In this document: piece after piece, positions 58,274 through 64,000 of the stretch
How the letters are laid out: each line of letters begins with the position of its first letter
Numbering within the stretch: the stretch's first letter is position 1
DNA from: Nosocomiicoccus ampullae
Lineage (GTDB): Bacteria; Bacillota; Bacilli; Staphylococcales; Salinicoccaceae
NCBI RefSeq assembly: GCF_019357495.1
Contig: NZ_CP079110.1
Location: 620,001 to 684,000, forward strand
Length of the DNA: 64,000 nt
Reading direction: 5' to 3'
The notes under the pieces: model-generated
Told to the model about the DNA's origin: nothing
Database searches by the model: none
The model's input: only the letters and a program-made list of their open reading frames with translations
Translations under genes and position numbers: made by a program

Positions 58274-58687
58274 GTGAATATATCAACAAAAGGCCGCTAT
58301 GGTTTATATTTTATGAATGTACTCGCTATAGAGTACGGAGTTAGAAAACGCTCTGTAAAATCAATTGCAAACGAACGTGGAGTGAGTGACTTATATTTAG
58401 AGCAAATCGTTGCGTGTTTAAGAAGAGCAAATCTTGTAAAAAGTACACGCGGTGCATATGGAGGGTATGAGTTAAATTATCCACCAGATGAAATTACAGT
58501 ACTCGATGTTTTTAAAGCAGTTGGTGAAAATATCGTAGCAATCGAATTAGATGATAAAGATACAAAAAATGAAAGATTTTTATGGAGAAGAATTAGAGAT
58601 GGAATAAGTGACGTGATTGCTCATACGACACTTTATGATTTAATTAGTCAGCCAGATGAATTTGATGATTATATGTTTTATATTTAA
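58274..58687 (+). CDS. cymR: Rrf2 family regulator, CymR-like
   Basis: A 137-residue Rrf2 regulator. In the rarA–cymR–iscS order this is CymR, the master repressor of cysteine metabolism that works with CysK. It keeps STKGRYGLYFMNVLA, SDLYLEQIVACLRRANLVKSTRGAYGGYEL and the C-terminal LWRRIRDGISDVIAHTTL with YMFYI end. It is diverged: the redox-active Cys25 of S. aureus CymR is not conserved (KRSV here), and only one Cys is present, in the recognition helix region. It lacks the three cysteines of Fe-S IscR. GTG start with GAGGTGA. Confidence 0.82.
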   Translation: MNISTKGRYGLYFMNVLAIEYGVRKRSVKSIANERGVSDLYLEQIVACLRRANLVKSTRGAYGGYELNYPPDEITVLDVFKAVGENIVAIELDDKDTKNERFLWRRIRDGISDVIAHTTLYDLISQPDEFDDYMFYI

Positions 58688-58712
58688 AAAAACCTCCCAA
58701 TAAAGGGAGGTC
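58685..58712 (-). terminator. terminator of the AarF/UbiB-type gene
   Basis: 7-bp stem ACCTCCC / GGGAGGT with a run of seven Ts on the minus strand only; no T run for cymR on the plus strand. Confidence 0.8.
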
Positions 58713-58713
58713 G

Positions 58714-60390
58714 TCACATTCGTCCGCTTTTAAATATCGTAAATATGAGCCAACTAAACATTGCGATGGCGAGTATAGAACCTATCTCTATTACTGGAAG
58801 TTTAAATAATATAGAACCTTGTCCGAGCACAGAAGATCCAATAATAATTCCTGCCATTAAAATTGACAGAGATAATAATACAATTGAGAAAGAAATTCTA
58901 TTTATCGTACGATCTAGATGGCGTGCGATATTTTTTTCTTGTTTTAACCCAAGCATCACTGGAAGATGTTTTTCACCTAGACCTTTAGAGAACTGGTGTA
59001 AATTTTGCAGTGATTCCTCAATTAAGGTCGTGAGTAGTACCCAGTCAGAAAGTTTATTTTCTGCGATGTTTTTCGGGTTTAGTCGTTTAATGAGTAAACT
59101 TTTACCAAACGGTTCAGCAACTGTTAAGATGCTGTAATTTTTGTCTAGCATTTCAATATTTCCTTCTAAAGTAATGAGTGTTTTAGCGAGTAGAGTGAAG
59201 TCTTTTGGTAAGTGAATATGATATTTATTCGTAATTGAAAATAAATCTCTAACTGCGTCGCTAAACTCTAAATCCTTAAGTGGTATATCGTAATACTTAT
59301 CTTGCATAAGTTCAGCTTCTTTATATAACTCATTTACATCGACACCGTCTGGAACAACGCCCATTTGTACAATTGATCGAACGACTTTTTTAGAATTTTT
59401 TTGCATTAATCCAATAAGTAAACTACCAAAGTTTTGTTTGATATCTTCAGTTAGCTTTCCAACCATTCCAAAGTCAATAAAGCCAACTTTACCTTCATTA
59501 GTAACGACAATATTACCTGGATGAATATCTGCGTGGAAAAATCCATGTTCAAAAATTTGAGTAAATAAAGTACGCGCTAACGTATCAGCGATGTGATAAC
59601 GGTCGTATCCTTTTTCATCGAGTAGTTTTGTACTACGTATTGAATATCCATCAAAATATTCCATTGTGAGAATCGTCTTATTTGATAACGTGGCATAAAC
59701 GTGTGGAAATGCAACAGTATCATTTCCTTTAAATTGACGTTTAATACGGTTAATATTTCTTGCTTCTATTGTATAGTCCATCTCTTGAATAATCGCTTGA
59801 GATAATTCTTCAACAATGTCTGTTACTTGATATTGTTTTGCCCAGTTAAAATTATTTTCAGCAACTTGAGCAATAGTTGACAAAATTTCTAAATCTGTAC
59901 GGATATTTCTTTCGATATTTGGTCGCTGAACTTTTATCGCAACGACTTCTCCAGTTTTTAACACCGCACGGTGGACTTGCCCAATTGATGCAGAACCGAG
60001 AGGTTCATCTTCAAATATTAAAAATGTATCTTCAATATTTATATCTAGATTCGTCTCTATTAACTCTTTTGCGATGTCGCTAGAAAAAGGCGGCACTTCA
60101 CTTTGAAGCTTCTCTAATTCTTTAATAAATGATTCAGGTAAAATATCTCCTCGTGTACTCGCAATTTGTCCGAGTTTCACATATGCTGGACCCGCTTCTT
60201 CTAAAAATATTCGAATACGTTCAGCGATTGTTTTATCTTCTTGTTGTGGTGTTTTATTAAATAGTCGTCTTGGCAAGCTAAGTAAATTATCTAATCCACT
60301 TTCTTCGATAATAAAGCCGAGTCCACTTTTAGAAAAGAGGATCGCAATTTCTCTAAAGCGGTTAATATATTTAATTTGATTTCGTATCAT
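58714..60390 (-). CDS. AarF/UbiB (ABC1) family atypical kinase
   Basis: A 558-residue membrane-associated atypical kinase. The family KxGQ motif is in AYVKLGQIASTRGDILP; further LGSASIGQVHRA, VAIKVQRPN, FHADIHPGNIVV and GFIDFGMVG complete the kinase core. Two C-terminal helices (about residues 495–550) anchor it. Homologues support quinone synthesis or lipid handling; the target here is unknown. ATG at 60390 with GGAAGGA upstream is preferred to the ATG 15 bases before. Confidence 0.9.
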   Translation of the reverse strand: MIRNQIKYINRFREIAILFSKSGLGFIIEESGLDNLLSLPRRLFNKTPQQEDKTIAERIRIFLEEAGPAYVKLGQIASTRGDILPESFIKELEKLQSEVPPFSSDIAKELIETNLDINIEDTFLIFEDEPLGSASIGQVHRAVLKTGEVVAIKVQRPNIERNIRTDLEILSTIAQVAENNFNWAKQYQVTDIVEELSQAIIQEMDYTIEARNINRIKRQFKGNDTVAFPHVYATLSNKTILTMEYFDGYSIRSTKLLDEKGYDRYHIADTLARTLFTQIFEHGFFHADIHPGNIVVTNEGKVGFIDFGMVGKLTEDIKQNFGSLLIGLMQKNSKKVVRSIVQMGVVPDGVDVNELYKEAELMQDKYYDIPLKDLEFSDAVRDLFSITNKYHIHLPKDFTLLAKTLITLEGNIEMLDKNYSILTVAEPFGKSLLIKRLNPKNIAENKLSDWVLLTTLIEESLQNLHQFSKGLGEKHLPVMLGLKQEKNIARHLDRTINRISFSIVLLSLSILMAGIIIGSSVLGQGSILFKLPVIEIGSILAIAMFSWLIFTIFKSGRM

Positions 60391-60484
60391 AGAGTATCCT
60401 TCCAATCTTAATCAAGATGATGAAACGATCAAAAAGTGCTAAAATAATATTTAAAGATTTTATAAGTGAAGATAGGTGAAAATA

Positions 60485-60583
60485 TTGCGTGAATTGTTGT
60501 TTGTTATTGCACCCATTTTAATTATTCAAGTCATATTCTTTAGTGGTCTAATTTACTTTATTTTAACAAAAAGAAAGCAATAA
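60485..60583 (+). CDS. hypothetical 32-residue single-helix membrane peptide
   Basis: TTG start with AGGTGA six bases upstream. The product begins MRELLFVIAPILIIQVIFFS and ends with LTKRKQ: one hydrophobic helix of about 22 residues with a positively charged C-terminal tail. The gene ends in the left arm of a terminator now split by the insertion sequence. It may be a small membrane-stress or toxin-like peptide; no homologue recognised. Confidence 0.5.
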   Translation: MRELLFVIAPILIIQVIFFSGLIYFILTKRKQ

Positions 60584-60632
60584 GGGAGACTGTACCGAAC
60601 CCATAAATCCGGACATTCTTGTCCGTGAATTC

Positions 60633-61508
60633 TTATATGGCTTGTTTCCTGTATTGAACAGGAGACAGGCCATTTAATTTCTCTTTTATTCTTTTGTTGT
60701 TGTACCAATCAATATATTCTTCTAATGCCTCGATTAATTCTTGAACATTTTGATATTTAACACCGTAATAGATTTCTTGTTTAAGCAAACTAAAGAAATT
60801 CTCCATAGGTGAATTATCTAAACAATTTCCACGTCTAGACATACTCTGCTTGATATTATTCTGCTCTAGTAATTGTGTCCATTTGACATGCTGATAATGA
60901 AACCCTTGATCTGTATGAATCATGAGATTATGCTCTATAGGCAGCTTCTTAATAGCTTTCTCTAGGGACTCACAAGTAAATTTTACTGTAGGTGATGTAG
61001 AGATACTGAATGACACAATCTCACTATTATATAAGTCCATAATGGGTGAGAGATACACTTTTACATCTGAGTTGTCCACTTTGAACTCAGTTACATCACT
61101 GACATAAACTTCATTCATCTGATCTACGTTAAATGCTCTGTTTAGCTCATTATCTGCAATTTTTCCAACTTCACCTTTATACGAACTATACTTTCTACTT
61201 CTTGTTGTGAATTTCGTACACAATAAATTGTACTTCTTCATAAGTCTGAGCACTCTTTTATGGTTCACAATAATACCTAGATTCTTTAGTGCGAGTACAA
61301 CTCTTCTATAGCCGTAAGTAAATCTAGATTCTTGAATGATGGATTGTATTTGTTGAACTAATCGCTGCTCAGATTCATTTACCTGATTTAATTTTTCTTT
61401 CCATTCATAAAATGAAGATCTTGGTAACTCAGAAATCTCTAACCAAGTACTCAGTTTAACTTCTGTTTTAATTTGCCTTACTTCTAGTACTACTTGCGTC
61501 TTTTCTTT
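60633..61508 (-). CDS. IS150-type transposase OrfB (DDE catalytic domain)
   Basis: The rve-type catalytic part. From the GTG at 61268 it has 211 residues, but the frame is open without a start back to about 61508 and includes the expected upstream part (WLEISELPRSSFYEWKEKL, ESRFTYGYRRVVLALKNLG). Catalytic residues: Asp in YVSDVTEF, Asp in MIHTDQGFH and Glu in NSPMENFFSLLKQE. Expressed most likely as OrfAB by -1 frameshifting over the AAAGAAAAG run near 61500–61507; the canonical A AAA AAG heptamer is not present. Confidence 0.9.
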   Translation of the reverse strand, partial: KEKTQVVLEVRQIKTEVKLSTWLEISELPRSSFYEWKEKLNQVNESEQRLVQQIQSIIQESRFTYGYRRVVLALKNLGIIVNHKRVLRLMKKYNLLCTKFTTRSRKYSSYKGEVGKIADNELNRAFNVDQMNEVYVSDVTEFKVDNSDVKVYLSPIMDLYNSEIVSFSISTSPTVKFTCESLEKAIKKLPIEHNLMIHTDQGFHYQHVKWTQLLEQNNIKQSMSRRGNCLDNSPMENFFSLLKQEIYYGVKYQNVQELIEALEEYIDWYNNKRIKEKLNGLSPVQYRKQAI

Positions 61509-62026
61509 GTTTGAGCACGCTTTTCCCGAAGCAAGGCATCCAACTTTTTTTGGTAAAGCAGTTTTGCTTCGAGGTACTCATTTCTTTCTCTTAGTTCAAT
61601 AAGTTCTTCTCTCTCAGACTTTGATAGTTCTTTTGGTTCATCGTTATTCTTAGGCATAGTCGTTCCCTCACGTTTTCTAGGTCTTCCTAAAGTACCACAC
61701 AAACCACTAAAGCCTTCCAAATCATACTTTCGCTGCCAACCAGCTATTGTAGATGGATTCTTGATTCCAAAGACTTGAGCTGTTTCTGAATAGGAAGTTT
61801 CGTTATTTATCCTATATTTTAATACGGATAACTTAAACTCACCAGAATAACGTGTTTTAGATAAACTTTTCTTTAAACCAACTTCGCCATAGAGATTATA
61901 AGCCATTATCCAATTGTTGATCGTGTCATGGCTTATATTAAACTCTTTTGAAAGAATGATTGCTCCAAAACCTTCTTCATATCTTCTTATAATTTCTAAC
62001 TTCAAATCATAACTATACTTTGACAT
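61490..62026 (-). CDS. IS150-type transposase OrfA (DNA-binding)
   Basis: A 178-residue protein with two helix-turn-helix regions (FGAIILSKEFNISHDTINNW and YSETAQVFGIKNPSTIAGWQ) and a C-terminal leucine-zipper-like coil (LSKSEREELIELRERNEYLE). This is the OrfA of the IS150 group, binding the element ends. Its ribosome site AGGGGG lies inside a hairpin formed by the right end of the element (62035–62064). Confidence 0.92.
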   Translation of the reverse strand: MSKYSYDLKLEIIRRYEEGFGAIILSKEFNISHDTINNWIMAYNLYGEVGLKKSLSKTRYSGEFKLSVLKYRINNETSYSETAQVFGIKNPSTIAGWQRKYDLEGFSGLCGTLGRPRKREGTTMPKNNDEPKELSKSEREELIELRERNEYLEAKLLYQKKLDALLREKRAQTKKRRK

Positions 62027-62034
62027 ACGAATAA

Positions 62035-62064
62035 CCCCCTAAATCCGTGTCCGGATTTAGGGGG
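62035..62064 (-). promoter_or_regulatory. hairpin at the IS right end covering the orfA ribosome site
   Basis: Perfect 12-bp stem CCCCCTAAATCC / GGATTTAGGGGG with a 6-base loop. On transcripts entering from outside, the AGGGGG Shine-Dalgarno of orfA would be paired and hidden, a known way in which insertion sequences limit transposition. Confidence 0.7.
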
Positions 62065-62077
62065 TCAGTGCAGACCC

Positions 62078-63082
62078 TTATTGCTTTTTATTATACTCCT
62101 TAACAACATCTTCAAATAATTTATAGCTTTTTATAAATGCATCTGTGTCGTAAATCGCTGTAGCTGCGATAATTTCGTCTGCATTATACTCTTCTTGGAA
62201 TTTTTCTAAATCTCTAAGTGCTTTTTCTTTATCGCCAAGAATTTGAACTGGGAATCTTGTTTGAATTATTTCTTTATGCTGCATTGACCATATATCATCC
62301 ATATTTGTTACTGGGCGTTTCATCGGTCCACGGTGATTTGTAATCATACCAAAGACATTTTGATAATGACTCGTTACGACGTATTCAGCTTCTTCTTGTG
62401 TATCTTGAACACAGACATTTAAGCATGCCATTTTATAAGGTTCTTTTAATTGTTCGCTCGGTTGGAAGTTTCGTTCGTATATTTCAAATGCCTCTTTCAT
62501 CATCGCTGGTGCGAAGTGAGCTGCAAATGCATATGGTAATCCTAATTTAGCTGCAATGTGTGCAGAATCTGTAGAACTACCGAGTACATATAATGGCACA
62601 TTTGTATTTAAACCAGGGTTTGCAATGACGTGCGCTTCTTTATCTGATAAAAAGAATTGTAACTCACGAATTTCATCTTCAAAGTTAAACATCCCTTGGT
62701 GATTTCCTCTGCGAATTGCGTTTGCTGTTAATTGGTCAGTACCTGGTGCGCGTCCAAGACCAATATCTAAACGGTCACCAAATAATTCATACATCGTTCC
62801 GAATTCTTCAGCAACAATATACGGCGTATGGTTAGGTAACATGACACCACCACTTCCAACGCGGATTCTATCAGTATGTTGTAATGTATATTGAATTAGT
62901 AAACGTGTCGCACTTGAAGCGATTGATTTCATATTGTGGTGTTCACTGATCCAGTAGCGTTCATAAGTTGTGTGGTCGAGTTCTTCAGCTAAAAGACGCA
63001 TACGAGTAAACGCATCTTTAGAATCGTACCCTTCACGCACATAAACTAAGTTTAATACTGAAATTTTTAAATCTTTACTCAC
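62078..63082 (-). CDS. LLM-class flavin-dependent oxidoreductase (luciferase-like)
   Basis: A 334-residue luciferase-like monooxygenase fold protein: SVLNLVYVREG at strand 1, ERYWISEHHNMKSIASSA, RIRVGSGGVMLPNHTPYIVAEEFGTM and DIGLGRAPGTDQ, the usual pattern of the group-2 (YtoJ/YhbW-like) subfamily that uses FMN. GTG start with AAAGGAGAG upstream. Its stop codon lies 6 bases from the insertion sequence, whose arrival split its terminator. Substrate unknown. Confidence 0.9.
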   Translation of the reverse strand: MSKDLKISVLNLVYVREGYDSKDAFTRMRLLAEELDHTTYERYWISEHHNMKSIASSATRLLIQYTLQHTDRIRVGSGGVMLPNHTPYIVAEEFGTMYELFGDRLDIGLGRAPGTDQLTANAIRRGNHQGMFNFEDEIRELQFFLSDKEAHVIANPGLNTNVPLYVLGSSTDSAHIAAKLGLPYAFAAHFAPAMMKEAFEIYERNFQPSEQLKEPYKMACLNVCVQDTQEEAEYVVTSHYQNVFGMITNHRGPMKRPVTNMDDIWSMQHKEIIQTRFPVQILGDKEKALRDLEKFQEEYNADEIIAATAIYDTDAFIKSYKLFEDVVKEYNKKQ

Positions 63083-63226
63083 TTTAATCTCTCCTTTTTT
63101 ATCTTCATCTAACTTACAAGAGATATGATTATTTTTCTAAAGAAACGACTTAGAGCACTCGACTATATTTATCGTTTTAAAAATGGTAAAATCTCTACTG
63201 AATCTAGTTTTTAAAGGAGAAGTGTC

Positions 63227-64000
63227 ATGAGTGTTTATTTAGATTATGCGGCAACAACACCAGTCGATAAAGATACTTTAAATGGAATGGTAAAACACGC
63301 GAATATTTACGGAAATCCTTCAAGTATTCATCGTGTTGGTAAAGAAGCAAAATCATTTTTAGAAAGTAGTCGTAGCAAGGTTGCGAAGATGATTGGTGCA
63401 AAACCCGAAGAAATTATATTTACGAGTGGTGCAACAGAATCTAATAACTTAGCAATTCGTGGAACACTCTCACATTTTAAATCAAATAGTAATATGATTA
63501 CGACAAATATTGAACATATGTCAATCATAGAAACAGCAGAATCATTAGCTAATGATGTAAAGTATCTATCAGTTGATCAGACAGGTCTAATCAGTTTGGT
63601 TGAATTAAATGAGTTGTTAGACGATAATACTTCTCTCGTGTCACTTCATTATGTAAATAACGAAGTTGGTTCAGTACAGCCAATTAAAGAAATAAAAGAT
63701 AAGTTACCAGAAGACGTACTACTTCACATCGACGCTGCACAAGCAGTCGGTCACGTTGACATTAATGTTGACAGATTAGGTGTTGATCTTATGAGTATGA
63801 GTGGCCATAAGTTATATGCACCTAAAGGTATCGGTGTGTTATACGTCAGAAAAGGGACGCATTTACACGCACAACTTGTCGGTGGTAAACAAGAGCGTGA
63901 GCGCCGCGCAGGCACTGAAAACTTACTCTATAGTTATGCAATCAGTGAAGCAATTAAAAATGCGGTAGAGTCGTTAGATGAAAGAAATACGGTTATTTCA
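63227..64000 (+). CDS. iscS: cysteine desulfurase (3' end outside window)
   Basis: PLP enzyme that takes sulfur from cysteine for tRNA thiolation and Fe-S assembly. 258 residues are visible, open to the window edge (family about 380). Seen: VYLDYAATTPVD at the N-terminus, FTSGATESNNLAI, NIEHMSI, HIDAAQAVGHVDI and the PLP lysine in MSGHKLYAPKG. ATG with AAAGGAGAAGTG upstream. The rarA–cymR–desulfurase order suggests the IscS/NifS that usually precedes mnmA, here separated from cymR by the 4.5-kb AarF–IS–LLM block. Confidence 0.94.
   Translation, partial: MSVYLDYAATTPVDKDTLNGMVKHANIYGNPSSIHRVGKEAKSFLESSRSKVAKMIGAKPEEIIFTSGATESNNLAIRGTLSHFKSNSNMITTNIEHMSIIETAESLANDVKYLSVDQTGLISLVELNELLDDNTSLVSLHYVNNEVGSVQPIKEIKDKLPEDVLLHIDAAQAVGHVDINVDRLGVDLMSMSGHKLYAPKGIGVLYVRKGTHLHAQLVGGKQERERRAGTENLLYSYAISEAIKNAVESLDERNTVIS

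Larger units (their letters stand above)
60588..62075 (-). mobile_element. intact IS3-family (IS150 group) insertion sequence with 3-bp target duplication
   Basis: The element spans 60591–62072 (1,482 bp). Terminal inverted repeats: TGTACCGAACCCATAAATCC at the left and TGCACTGACCCCCTAAATCC (read inwards) at the right, both followed by GGACA, 21 of 25 matching. The target duplication is GAC on both sides (60588–60590, 62073–62075). It carries orfA and a -1 frame orfB on the minus strand. Both look intact. Removing the element and one GAC restores GCAATAAGGG-AGA-CCCTTATTGC plus T run, a terminator hairpin; the IS sits in its loop. Confidence 0.93.

Overview
The window is about 64 kb of low-GC Gram-positive chromosome. 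Gene content and order are those of the Staphylococcaceae core genome: mutL–miaA–(gpx)–hflX, lexA–sosA–DUF896–tkt, sbcDC, comC–radC, mreCD–rplU–prp–rpmA–obg–ruvAB–queA–tgt–yajC–secDF–recJ–apt–relA–dtd–lytH–hisS–aspS, and ssrS–rarA–cymR–iscS. Several Staphylococcus neighbours are missing from their usual positions (glpPFKD, hfq, glnRA, folC, tcdA). A ba3-type oxidase operon and a Bacillus-type Fnr are present. This points to a Staphylococcaceae genus outside Staphylococcus (Nosocomiicoccus, Jeotgalicoccus or a relative). The genus cannot be fixed from sequence reading alone.

Layout. 1–7.7 kb: 3' part of mutL, an alpha/beta hydrolase, miaA, an inverted glutathione-peroxidase-like gene without any cysteine, hflX, a PLP lyase (YnbB type) and a D-2-hydroxyacid dehydrogenase. 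7.9–14.2 kb: carbamate kinase, a CynX/NimT-like transporter, SelO, and two tandem YkvI-type membrane proteins with matching promoters and an unexplained array of short palindromes between them. 14.3–25.3 kb: the SOS pair lexA/sosA with three LexA boxes, tkt, ccdA/ccdC, a DUF1659–DUF2922–YvrJ cassette, sbcD/sbcC and a Sco copper chaperone. 25.4–33.2 kb is accessory-rich: a TetR regulator with two matched operators and a paired SMR exporter, a palindromic MITE-like repeat, comC–radC, a cadCA metal-efflux operon, a GNAT acetyltransferase, folA, an unknown membrane protein and an unassigned structured small RNA. 33.3–53.1 kb is a dense core block for cell shape, ribosome, recombination, tRNA modification, secretion, stringent response and two aminoacyl-tRNA synthetases behind a T-box.

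53.1–56.4 kb: a three-gene ba3-type cytochrome oxidase operon diverges from an Fe-S Fnr regulator, with identical 15-base Fnr-box cores in front of both. 56.4–64 kb: 6S RNA, a small lysine-rich ORF, rarA, cymR, an AarF/UbiB kinase, a 32-residue membrane peptide, an intact IS150-type insertion sequence, a luciferase-like oxidoreductase and the 5' part of a cysteine desulfurase.

Likely linked functions: Sco (24.7 kb) and the CuA-containing oxidase (53–55 kb) belong to one respiratory module, probably controlled by Fnr. CymR and the cysteine desulfurase belong to sulfur metabolism. LexA, SosA, RuvAB, SbcCD, RecJ and RarA form the DNA-damage set. Prp and L27 form the usual leader-processing pair. 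The least explained items are the periodic palindrome array at 12.8–12.96 kb, the small RNA at 33.07–33.22 kb with mutually exclusive hairpins, the cysteine-free GPx homologue, and the insertion sequence that has landed exactly in the loop of a terminator hairpin.
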